Source: Planctomycetota bacterium (GTDB taxonomy: Bacteria > Planctomycetota > GCA-002687715). Taken from it: a DNA stretch of 46,408 bases. Positions 1-8,013 of this stretch are shown in pieces. Position 1 is the stretch's first letter; the number at the start of each line of letters is the position of its first letter. The notes below the pieces were generated by a model that worked only from the letters and a program-made list of their open reading frames with translations, searched no databases and was not told the DNA's origin. The position numbers and the translations under genes were made by a program. The stretch spans positions 1-46,408 of the forward strand of contig NZBC01000243.1 in assembly GCA_002687715.1 (NCBI GenBank), read 5' to 3'.

Positions 1-766
1 ACATCGTGAACAACGAGCCTGTCGTAGGTGCGCCGATGTGGCTGAGGGTCGACGGGCCGCAGCCAGTGCCCCAGTAGGTGACCGAGCCCCCGTTGATCGG
101 GACGACCGTGAGCGACCAGCGCGTGTCGTACCCGTCGTAGTAGAGCCCGCCCCCGGGGCCTGGCGTCACCTGCCCAGTGATGACGAGGTCAACGTCCACG
201 GTTCCGTTCACCTGGATCGGCCAGGTCTGGTTCGACGTCGTGTAGCCCGCGCCCGGCGTCCAGGTCCAGGTCTGGTTGACCGTCCCGAAGGACATGGTGG
301 CCGAGATGGTGGCGTTCCCGAAGTTCTGGCCCATGGCCCAGGCTCGGAGCTCCACGTTCTGCGGCTGGGCGGACGTCAGCGTCACCCGGAAGCGCTGCGT
401 ACCCGGCTGGCTGGCCGTCGCGGCCGTCGTGAACAGCGAAGACACGGTCGTGTTGTTCTGGGCAAACGCGCGACTCTCGATGGCGACCATCGACTGGCTG
501 AGCGTGCTCTGGTTCAGCGGCGGCGTGATCTCGGTCTCGACGTAGTCGATGAAGTACGGGTTAGCGGTGCCGTTGGTGCTGACCGTGTACGTTGCCTGAG
601 CGGTCCACGGCTGTCCGGCCGGGATCGCCTGGGACAGGAGCTGGCCGGTCCCCTCCACCAGGGCGACCCCGGACGGCTGGAGGGCCACGACGCTGACGGA
701 CACCTGCGCGGAGGACACCCCCGCGAATCCCGCGGACACCATCAGGATCAGGATGGTCAATCGCAT
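1..766 (-). CDS. Secreted protein with C-terminal GTGC-type motif (3' end beyond window)
   Basis: An open frame starts at ATG 766 and runs leftward off the window edge without a stop (255 codons visible). The N-terminus is a Sec signal peptide, MRLTILILMVSAGFAGVSSA, followed by QVSVSVV. The mature part is rich in Thr, Ser, Asn and Gln with alternating beta-type segments (for example TISATMSFGTVNQTWTW) and no enzymatic motif. Near the edge it reads SVTYWGTGCGPSTLSHIG, resembling the Cys-Gly C-terminal segment common in secreted proteins of some planctomycetes (from memory). It is probably exported and structural or adhesive. No Shine-Dalgarno sequence is obvious. The opposite-strand open frames here are shadows. 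Function unknown. Confidence 0.75.
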   Translation of the reverse strand, partial: MRLTILILMVSAGFAGVSSAQVSVSVVALQPSGVALVEGTGQLLSQAIPAGQPWTAQATYTVSTNGTANPYFIDYVETEITPPLNQSTLSQSMVAIESRAFAQNNTTVSSLFTTAATASQPGTQRFRVTLTSAQPQNVELRAWAMGQNFGNATISATMSFGTVNQTWTWTPGAGYTTSNQTWPIQVNGTVDVDLVITGQVTPGPGGGLYYDGYDTRWSLTVVPINGGSVTYWGTGCGPSTLSHIGAPTTGSLFTM

Positions 767-1331
767 GTCGTAATTGTATGGAAAGACGCTCGCGCACGCG
801 CGTGGACTCGAACCCGCTCCCGTCCCGAGAACTGGATCCACCCTGCCATCATGGCCTTACGACGCCATACCTGCCTGACCTGATGAGCGAGGGTCGACGC
901 AACGCGGCCGAATGGCAGCCCGGTCGGCTTGCTCGGGACGGAGACGCGTACCGCAACTCCCGAATGATCGACGGTCGCAATCAGCTCCATCCCATCACCG
1001 AGAAGGCCGTTCACCGCACGGCGTGGGCGTACTGGCAACGGCAAGGTGCCCGCCCCGGAGGGCCGATCGCACCGAGATCCCGCAGGGGATGGTGCGTGTC
1101 GAGAAGACGGACGTGCTGACGAAGCAGGAGAGCGCGTTCATCCCGGGCTTTCCGACCCTGGCACGCGTGCCCGCCAACGAGTCGGGCATCTGACGGTCGT
1201 ACTGGCCGCGTGGGCGGCGGCTCGTGTTCCACGAAGGCAGTCCGTGAAGACCTCCGCATGGCTCGTGGTACCATGCCTCACCCACCCCGTCTCCGGGTCT
1301 TTCCCCCGTGAATGCCTAGCTGGAGGCTGAC
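767..1331. other. Intergenic region, no convincing gene
   Basis: This 565-nt gap separates divergent secreted-protein genes. Short open frames exist on both strands, but none has a credible start or recognisable family. The only structured content I see is the degenerate element at 827-870, shared with two other places in the window. A TTCGAGTCC string on the minus strand near 800 looks tRNA-like but has no matching T-stem. Confidence 0.6.
827..870 (+). repeat. Degenerate repeat A: 5' end of integrase-type element
   Basis: The 44-nt stretch (gagaactggatccaccctgc followed by catcatggccttacgacgcc) aligns, with scattered substitutions, to copies at 5910 and 30416 in the same orientation. In the other two copies an integrase N-terminal coding remnant follows. 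Here nothing recognisable follows, so this looks like a solo left end of the same element. It lies 61 nt upstream of the ATG of the minus-strand secreted gene, so a promoter role is an alternative. Confidence 0.5.
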
Positions 1332-3104
1332 ATGAGACCGTTCCTGTTCCTCGTCGCGTGCTGCCTGATCCTCCCTTCGGTGCCCGCCCAGGTGACCCTG
1401 CTCAATGCCGCCTCGAACCCTCCTTCCGTGTTCCAGTCGACGGTAGGTCCGGACATCAGCGTCGACCCAGGGTTCTTCCAGCTGAACGGCGGCTCCGCGC
1501 TGCGGGGCTACTCGCCGTCGAACCAGTCGTATCTTCCGACCGGCATCGCGCTGGATCCCACTCAGGGATTCACCATGCAGTGGTGGTACCGGCCCGCGCG
1601 GCCGACCGGATTCGGCTACCTCATCGGAGATGCGGACATGGTCTCCCCGCTCGCGGGCTACAGCGGAGGACGCTTTCGCGTGTTCCAGAACGGGGCCTGC
1701 TACTGCCCGACGTACACTCCCGCGAACACGGGTGGTTTGACCTGCCGGGGTGTGCCCAACGAGGCCGCGCTCCTGGGTTCGCCCCTGACGAACGCGATCA
1801 ACCTGAACGGGTTCGTCCACCTTGCGCTGCGCTACGATCCGGCCGCGAGCACGATCGACTGGCTCGTCAACGGGGTCGTGTCCAGCAGCACACCCCAGGT
1901 AGCCGGGCCCTTCACCTGGCAAGGCACGAACCTGGACATCATGGGCGATCGGGGGTCGAGTGCGGACGCGGGGGACGGACACTACGACGATTTTCGGATC
2001 TACGGCTTCGCCCGGAGCGACGTGGACATCATGGCCGACTTCATGATCGCAGCCGGAGGAGTCGGACCATCGGGTCAACCCAACGTGCCGGACATCGCCT
2101 ACTACCAGGCGGACCTCTCGCTCGAGCCGCACTTCTGCTACGTCGGTACGAACAGTGATCCCATCGGGACCACCGCTCGCCGGATCACTTCCGGGACGTT
2201 GCTCGAATGGGGCGGCAACAGCCCGAACCAACCCGGGACGCCGGCGGCGTGCCTCATCAACGTCTGGCCCGGCGGCGTGGACCCCGGCTGCACCACGGTC
2301 GGATTCCCCAACCTGGGGGTGTGCCACGCGTTCTCCGCGCCCGCGGGGCAAGCTCTCATCTTCCCGGACGGTCTCGGTCTTGGCCCGGTGGGGGTCGGGC
2401 TCGGAGTGACGCTTCCGTACCAGTACTCGGGCGGCCCCCAGGGCATGACCAACACGCTCACGGCATCCCTGCCGCCCAGCCTGCTGACGGCGGGAGACGA
2501 ACTGGTCCTCCAGTTCGTCGCACCCGACGGCGCTTACCCGAGCCAGACGGGTACCTCCAACCTCATGCGCCTGCCCTGGGTGGACCCGATTCCCGGCCCT
2601 CACGCCCGCATCGCGGTGCGCGGTAACGCCTCCATCCAGATCCTGGGCTTCTTCCGCGTCCTCAACACCGGTGACGAGGCGATCACACAAGTCATCTTCG
2701 ATGCGTCCCCGTTGGGGGCGAACACGGGCTTCGCCCCCTCCTGTGGCCTGAACACGGGGGGGTCGTTGGCGCTCGGCACCTCCTATCGGTTCGGCACCGA
2801 TGTCACGTCGGGTCTGATCCTCGGCACCAACAACGGCTGGACCGGTCTCGGTATGTTCGCCTACAACTGTCTCGGCGCCCTCCCCGGCTCGGGCAATGGC
2901 TACAGCGGCCTCCAGTTCGACTTCAGCGGCTTCACGGCCACGGTAGACGAGTTCGTGTTCGACTCGGGCACCGTCGCCCCGAACGTGAACGCCAACTACT
3001 TCATCGGGATGAACATCAGCGTCACGTTCTCGAGCGGTGTCACGCTCTCGGGCGCGCTCGTCGCGGACCCCAACGACCCGGACGCGGCCATCATCGACCT
3101 GTAG
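1332..3104 (+). CDS. Secreted LamG/concanavalin-like domain protein
   Basis: A 590-residue protein starts at ATG 1332 with TGGAGG seven nt upstream. Residues 1-19 form a signal peptide (MRPFLFLVACCLILPSVPA, cleavage before Q). Residues about 60-230 look like a LamG/concanavalin-like jelly roll: FTMQWWYRPARPTG, then VHLALRYDPAASTIDWLVNG, then a DDFRIYGFARSD ending typical of LamG repeats. The rest is beta-rich, with paired cysteines and a second sandwich-like region after about residue 430. No catalytic residues are evident, so a carbohydrate- or protein-binding surface or secreted role is the safest reading. It is divergent from the secreted gene at 766, with no obvious operon partner. The family call rests on pattern only. 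Confidence 0.8.
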   Translation: MRPFLFLVACCLILPSVPAQVTLLNAASNPPSVFQSTVGPDISVDPGFFQLNGGSALRGYSPSNQSYLPTGIALDPTQGFTMQWWYRPARPTGFGYLIGDADMVSPLAGYSGGRFRVFQNGACYCPTYTPANTGGLTCRGVPNEAALLGSPLTNAINLNGFVHLALRYDPAASTIDWLVNGVVSSSTPQVAGPFTWQGTNLDIMGDRGSSADAGDGHYDDFRIYGFARSDVDIMADFMIAAGGVGPSGQPNVPDIAYYQADLSLEPHFCYVGTNSDPIGTTARRITSGTLLEWGGNSPNQPGTPAACLINVWPGGVDPGCTTVGFPNLGVCHAFSAPAGQALIFPDGLGLGPVGVGLGVTLPYQYSGGPQGMTNTLTASLPPSLLTAGDELVLQFVAPDGAYPSQTGTSNLMRLPWVDPIPGPHARIAVRGNASIQILGFFRVLNTGDEAITQVIFDASPLGANTGFAPSCGLNTGGSLALGTSYRFGTDVTSGLILGTNNGWTGLGMFAYNCLGALPGSGNGYSGLQFDFSGFTATVDEFVFDSGTVAPNVNANYFIGMNISVTFSSGVTLSGALVADPNDPDAAIIDL

Positions 3105-3384
3105 ACCAGCGATCGACGCGAGGCGCTAGTGGAAGGAACCGACGTCGATCACCCAGCGCAACTGCCCTCGACCTTCACCCACTGGTCCCGGTGGCAGGTC
3201 TTGGACCTCGGTTTGGTGCAGTGACTGCGCATGAGATTCTCCGACATCACGACGTTCGTTCGCCTACGGTGGTGATTCGCGACGGTCCGCGCACAAACCG
3301 GGTTGCGGGAGCCATATCCGGTGCCAACCTGGGATAGTGACCTCTTCCCCCTCGATCCTACGCAAGAGAAAGAACATCCAGATC

Positions 3385-3897
3385 ATGGCCAGCCGACTCC
3401 TCCCCGTCATCGCGCTGACGTTCATCACCGCCCTCGTCCCGGCCCAGGTCGCCGTGAACGACCTCTTTGACCGGCCCAATGGGACCAACCTCGGACCCGA
3501 CTGGGCCGAACAGGCGGGGGACGGAGCCATCAGCAACAACCAGCTTCGAGGCAACCAACCCTGGAACCTCGGCTGGTCGATGCACACGACCTTTGTTTCC
3601 TCGTACGCCGAGCAGGTGATCCGCGCTGATTGGTCGCAGAACGTGGTCGGGGCCCGGCTCCTCCTCATCGCGGGCGCCGACGCGAGCTGGGGTGGAGTGT
3701 CGGTGAAGATCGGTGACAACAACGGGGACGCCTTCGCGGACCGGGTGTGGTTCGAAGCGGCCGTGAATGCGGGGTCGTGGTTCAACCAGCCGACGCCGGT
3801 CTTCTTCAACCTCTCGCCGGTCGTCGATGCCGGCCGGGTAACGGCGGCCAGACCCACGACGGAAATGCAGAGCTCTCCTGAGCTCTGCAGCAAGTAG
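3385..3897 (+). pseudogene. Secreted protein, 3'-truncated at a junction
   Basis: The likely start is ATG 3385 because a signal peptide (MASRLLPVIALTFITALVPA, then Q) begins there; an upstream GTG-type extension to 3337 lacks sense. The mature part begins VNDLFDRPNGTNLGPDWAEQ, a motif seen in secreted proteins with a concanavalin-like beta fold, and continues coherently to PVVDAGRV at about nt 3840. Beyond that the frame runs through antisense of a transporter fragment and stops after some 20 meaningless residues. The protein is therefore about 150 residues of real sequence, missing its C-terminal half. It may still be translated, but is probably a broken gene. Confidence 0.6.
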
Positions 3898-4016
3898 CCG
3901 AAGACGAGCCAGTGTGCGCCCATCATGCCGCGAGCATCCGCTGTCCGCGCCCCATACCAAAAGCAAGCGAATCCCAGCCCCAGCTGCAAGAACCCGAGGG
4001 CGATGCAGGCCTCCGA
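3834..4016 (-). pseudogene. Fragment of POT-family (peptide/proton) MFS transporter
   Basis: About 60 codons on the minus strand read IALGFLQLGLGFACFWYGAR, then DARGMMGAHWLVFGYLLQSS, then GELCISVVGLAAVTR. This matches the late transmembrane region of proton-dependent oligopeptide transporters, where a GELC(L/I)SPVGL motif is conserved (the Pro is Val here). An in-frame TGA sits immediately upstream (4017-4019). On the other side the homology stops where the plus-strand secreted gene at 3385 loses its sense. No start codon or remaining transporter domains are present, so it is a dead fragment. Confidence 0.7.
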
Positions 4017-4182
4017 TCATCGACTTCGCGACCTCGTCAGAGGCTCGCGGGACATCGGTCTCGCCACGGCCGCGGACGTTCCATCGTCGACTGCACGCGA
4101 CTGCGGGCGAGGACCAGGCCAAAGCGCGATTCCAGTGGCCCTCGGCCCGATCGCTATGCTCCGAGCCGTTGACGTCGCGCAG

Positions 4183-4208
4183 ACGTCCGGTGAGACCTCA
4201 CCGGACGT
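4183..4208 (-). terminator. GC-rich hairpin overlapping stop codon of membrane-protein gene
   Basis: Nearly perfect inverted repeat: acgtccggtgag, a 2-nt centre, then ctcaccggacgt (12-bp arms; in practice about 11 bp with a 4-nt loop). The TGA stop of the minus-strand gene (4198-4200) lies within it. No T-run follows on the minus strand, so it may act as a weak terminator or 3'-end stabiliser. Confidence 0.45.
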
Positions 4209-5876
4209 GGAGACCTCCCCAAAGCGCCTGGTATAGCTCCGGGTGCCCGCCCAGGGAGACGGAGGCGAACCCCACCACGCCCTGCGCGTCCGAAGGGAGC
4301 GGCACGTCGAGGTCGTGGTACTCCCAGAACAGCCGTTCGAGAGACGGCCGGTACTCCCAGGTGTGAATGATCTGCCAGTCGCCACCGTCAGCGCGCCACC
4401 CGACGTGGAAGCGCAGGACGTCGTCCCGCGTCATCAAATGGGAGAGGGGCCAAGGCGCGCAACGCCCCACGATCCGCGTGGCCCCGATCGGGAGCGGCAG
4501 TTCGATCACCGTGCCGGGAGGCGCCGCGAGCATCGGGCGTCCACCCGCAAAGGCGACGCGGGCGGCGGGTTCGGGCGTGATCCTCAGAGGTCTGGTGCCG
4601 ATCGTGCGGGCGAGGACGCTAGCCAGGGCGTCGTCTGTCGTCGGCCGGCCTTCCGCCGCCGGCTCGTATCGCAACATCCATCCGAAGGGATTGAGAGGTA
4701 TGTCGCAGGGAACGTCGCCCCCGATCCACTCCGAGCACCGCCCCCAGCGTAGATCTTGTAGGGGGCGAGACCGGAAGCTGGCGCCCGCCGACCCCACGGC
4801 GAGGACGAGGAGGAGAGCCGCCACCCGTCGCCCCGGGCCGCCGGACGTGGCGAGACCCGCCAGCACCCACAGGAGGGTCACGCCGGGCAAGAAAGCGTAG
4901 TGGTCGAGACCGCCCGACGCGAGTCGCGCAGGGGCGTGCCGGTAGGCGGCGAGCACCGCGATCGTCACCAGGACTCCAGCGAGCCACGCCTCCCGGAGCG
5001 CACGCACACGCGTGCGCCACAGGACGGTCGCCAGGAAGATGTGGAGGACCCCGACCAGGACCAGGACCAGCGAGGCCGGCATGCCGCGGAGCAGGGACGG
5101 CGGGAGGAGAGTCGCACCTCCGAACCGGACACCAAGGCCCATCACCCACCCGGGATCTCCGAGATCGATGCCCCCGGAATCTCGGGTTCCCAGAAGGTGC
5201 CAGACCTGGAGCCACGACAGAAGCGCGGCCAGCCCGAACAGGATCACGGCATGTCGGGTCCTGCGTTGCCACGCCGCCAGCGCGAAGAGGGGCAGGAGGA
5301 AGATCACATGCGGACTCGTCGCGCCCGCGAGACAGAGGAAGCCTGCGTCCCCGACGGCCTGCACCCGACTGCGAGGAGCTTCCGCCATGAGCAGCAGCAC
5401 GAGGCCCAGACTCAACCAGGCTTGAGCGTTGGTGAGGTTGAAGAGGATCTCGCCGTTGTGAGGGACCAGGGCCAGGACGAGTACCCAGAGTGGCTTCCAC
5501 GACACCGTGACCCGGGTGGACAGAAGGAAGAGCAGGTTCCCGGCGATCAGAGCGACCGTCGCGAAGCAGAACACGCCGGGTGCGGTCCACGGTGGGAGGT
5601 ACGCCGTGATCCACGCCACGAGGCGGGGGAAGGTGTGGTAGTAGCCGAAGCCGAGACTGGTCTCGAAGAGGGCCGCGAGGCCGAGTCGGCGTCCGTCGGG
5701 GTAGAAGACCGCGCCGTCCTCCCCCCCAGAGCTGGGGATTGAGGATGCCCTCCGGCTTCCGGAGGAAGAGGAGTCCGAGCGCGAGCGCGACCAGCGCGAA
5801 CCGTCCCCGCCAGCTCATCTTGGTGGGCGCCGCGAGCAGTGGGCTGAGGCCGGTCGATCTCGTCGGGATGAACATG
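4198..5876 (-). CDS. Polytopic membrane protein (glycosyltransferase-like), frameshifted near N-terminus
   Basis: Two frames join into one protein. The first, from ATG 5876 (or 5818), reads RFALVALALGLLFLRKPEGI then LNPQLWG; the second resumes EDGAVFYPDGRRLGLAALFE and runs to 4198. The break is at a run of seven G on the minus strand (5721-5727), where six would keep NPQLWGEDG intact. An Asn-Pro-x-(F/L)-Trp-x-Glu-Asp-Gly motif after the first membrane segment is known to me from large uncharacterised GT-C-like bacterial membrane proteins. Many hydrophobic segments follow (about residues 85-375), then a soluble C-terminal domain of about 110 residues. The run suggests a sequencing error, but a real frameshift cannot be excluded. 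Substrate unknown. Confidence 0.65.
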
Positions 5877-5909
5877 GCACGGTCCGGACCACGGCCGCCT
5901 GGCGCTACC

Positions 5910-6103
5910 GAGAACTCCATGTGCGCAGCCATCATGACGTTACGACGCCATCCGAGACGACCGTACAGCGTGCGTCCGCGTTGTGTCAACGGGCCTGAGA
6001 ACGGGACGATCGACCGGACGCCAGTCGTCGTCCACCTGCTGATTCTGGTCCGCTCCTCTCCTCCGATCGTGCCCGACTCGCGATGGAGAACGTCGCGCTT
6101 CGG
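5910..6103 (+). mobile_element. Relic B: 5' end of integrase-type element upstream of bacterioferritin
   Basis: It begins with the repeat shared with 827 and 30416 (gagaact...catcatgacg then ttacgacgccat). It continues with atcgaccggacgccagtcg, which matches copy C. It ends in codons for DRARLAMENVALR (6065-6103), close to DCARLALENVALK of copy C. That is the start of an integrase-core (rve, IS3/IS481-like) transposase, which normally reads RxxLALENLALRxQ. Nothing of the catalytic domain remains. It fills most of the gap between the minus-strand membrane-protein gene and the bacterioferritin gene, so the promoter of the latter must lie within or beside it. Confidence 0.6.
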
Positions 6104-6179
6104 CGGCGGCGACGACGTACCCGCTCAGCTCGACGACCCACCGCAGGCACGCCGACCGCAACTTGGTATTCTCACCAGC

Positions 6180-6647
6180 ATGAAGAGTCAGGCAGGAATC
6201 CTCGACACCCTCAAGAGCCTGCTGACAGGTGAGCTGACGGCCATGGATGTCTACCTGGTCCAGAGCAAGATGTTTGCCAACTGGGGGTACACGAAGCTCC
6301 ACGATCGACTGTCCCATGAGTTCGACGACGAGAAGGGACATGCGGAGAAGCTCATCGAACGCATCCTCTTTCTCGAAGGGACGCCGGACATGTCTGCCCG
6401 CCTGCCTTTCGCGCACGGAGACACAGTGCTGGCGATGATGCGAGCGGACCTGGAACTCGAACTCAAGGTCGCAAGCAACCTGAACCTCGCCATTGCCCAG
6501 GCCGAGAGGCTCGGCGACAACGGCACCCGGGCCCTCCTGGTACCCCTGTTGCAGGACACCGAGGGCGACCACATCCTGTGGTTCGAGAGCCAGGTCGAGA
6601 TCATCGAAACGGTGGGCGAGCAGCGCTACCTGGCGGAGATGATCTAG
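6180..6647 (+). CDS. bfr: Bacterioferritin
   Basis: A 155-residue four-helix-bundle iron-storage protein, close to the usual 158 residues. All six ferroxidase ligands fall at the E. coli positions: Glu18, Glu51, His54, Glu94, Glu127 and His130. The heme-ligating Met52 is Lys here (FDDEKGH), so the subunit probably cannot bind heme in the classical inter-subunit site. The start at ATG 6180 places Glu18 correctly; the longer upstream frame has no homology and overlaps the integrase relic. It oxidises Fe(II) and stores ferric mineral in a 24-mer in the cytoplasm. It stands alone, convergent with the CoA-transferase gene to the right. Confidence 0.92.
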   Translation: MKSQAGILDTLKSLLTGELTAMDVYLVQSKMFANWGYTKLHDRLSHEFDDEKGHAEKLIERILFLEGTPDMSARLPFAHGDTVLAMMRADLELELKVASNLNLAIAQAERLGDNGTRALLVPLLQDTEGDHILWFESQVEIIETVGEQRYLAEMI

Positions 6648-6798
6648 TGGCCTGAGTCATTGGTTCGGCCGCACTATCGGCGAGGCATCGGGGCTTTGGG
6701 CAAGGCGCCGCGACGCGGGAATACTCGTAGGTATGGCGAGGAGCGGCAACGCGGCCAGGGGTCGAGAGTGCAGGCGAGAGACTGACTCAGGGCACTGG

Positions 6799-8013
6799 CT
6801 AGACCTCGGCCCCAAAGAAGGCCACTCCGTCTTCGAGAAGTCTCTGGATCTCGGATGAGTCGAGGCCGATCTCGGAGAGGATCGGCTGGGTGTGCTCGCC
6901 ATAGCGTGGCGGCGGATTCAGCTCATGGTCGAGGGAGTCGAGGTGGGGAGTGTCGACGGCCGGAGGGGCGAGGTGCAGGGGGACGCCGCTGGCCCGTTGG
7001 GTCCGGAGCAGGTGCGGAGCGATCGTGTCCAGGTCCCGGACCCGGCTCACGGGGTTGACTGGCGCAACGACCAGGCCCGCGTCGCGCAGGAGGCCCAGCA
7101 GCTCATCGAGGGGTCGAGCGGCCGTAACCCCGGCGAGCTCGGCATGGATCGCTTCGCGGTCGTCGGCACGGCCCTCGTTGGTGTTCCGCTCGGGTCGGTG
7201 CAGGGCGGCGAACAGGGGAAGAGAGCAGAGCCGATCCCACTGGGCGTCGCTTCCAATGGCCAGGTACAGGTGACCGCCCTGGCAGGGGTAGACGTTGACC
7301 GGGACGAACTCCCGGTGCTCGTTGCCGAAGCGTCCGACCGGGACACCCGAGGTGCCCAGGTCCAGGAGCGGGATCATGGTCATGAGCCAGGAGGTGGCGG
7401 CCTGGGCCATGGAGATGTCGATGCGCTTGCCGCGACCCGCCTCCGCGCGCTCCGCCAGAGCGAGGCACACCTGGGCGAACATCTCGTCTCCCGCCTTCAG
7501 GTCCACCATCGGGACTCCGCACAGGGTGGGGGTGCCTGCGGGATCGCCGGTGACGTCCATGTAGCCCAGCTCTGCCTGGAGCGCGGGATCGTAGCCCGGC
7601 GCTGAGGGGAATCCGGGACCGTAGGCCGAGATCCCGACCCAGATGAGCTGTGGCCGCGCGGCCGACAGCGTCTCGTAGTCGACTCCCAGCTCCTCGTAGC
7701 GGCGCGGCAGGGTGTTGATGGCGAACACATCCACGGGCAGCTTGCGGATGAGGTCGAGCAGAAGCTCCCGCCCGCGGCCGGTCCGCAGATTCAGCGTGAT
7801 GGCCTCCTTGCCGGCGTTCGGCCCGAAGAAGTAAGCGTGTCGATCGGCGTGATCCACGGGCGGACCCACGTACCGGTTGGGGTCCCCAGGGCGGCCCTTT
7901 CCGCGGGGCGTCGCCTCGAGCCGGATGACCCGGGACCCCTCGTGAACGAAGCGGGCCGTTCCCGAGGGAAGCGACAGGGCCTGCTCCAGGGAGAGCACCG
8001 TGATCGGCTTCAC
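6799..8013 (-). CDS. CaiB/BaiF family III CoA-transferase
   Basis: 404 residues from GTG 8013, overlapping the stop of the upstream hydroxylase gene in a GTGA tetranucleotide; it is the last gene of the 12-gene operon. Family landmarks are RLEATPRGKGRPGDPNRYVG (N-terminal CoA region), KEAITLNLRTGRGRELLLDL, GISAYGP, and CGVPMVDLKAG, whose Asp171 occupies the position of the catalytic aspartate (Asp169 in formyl-CoA transferase). Such enzymes move CoA between carboxylic acids without free intermediates. In the proposed pathway it would charge (2-aminophenyl)succinate using an indoleacetyl-type CoA ester as donor, as described for the CoA-transferase of anaerobic indoleacetate degradation. The family is certain; the substrate is inferred from context. 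Confidence 0.88.
   Translation of the reverse strand: MKPITVLSLEQALSLPSGTARFVHEGSRVIRLEATPRGKGRPGDPNRYVGPPVDHADRHAYFFGPNAGKEAITLNLRTGRGRELLLDLIRKLPVDVFAINTLPRRYEELGVDYETLSAARPQLIWVGISAYGPGFPSAPGYDPALQAELGYMDVTGDPAGTPTLCGVPMVDLKAGDEMFAQVCLALAERAEAGRGKRIDISMAQAATSWLMTMIPLLDLGTSGVPVGRFGNEHREFVPVNVYPCQGGHLYLAIGSDAQWDRLCSLPLFAALHRPERNTNEGRADDREAIHAELAGVTAARPLDELLGLLRDAGLVVAPVNPVSRVRDLDTIAPHLLRTQRASGVPLHLAPPAVDTPHLDSLDHELNPPPRYGEHTQPILSEIGLDSSEIQRLLEDGVAFFGAEV

Noticed and set aside
780..850. tRNA-like TTCGAGTCC string on the minus strand
   Set aside because: The flanking bases do not pair into a T-stem and no acceptor, D or anticodon arm can be folded around it.
1278..2690. 470-codon open frame antisense to the LamG-type gene
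   Set aside because: High-GC shadow: Arg/Val/Gly-rich translation, no motif, no ribosome site, and the plus-strand frame has a signal peptide and coherent domains.
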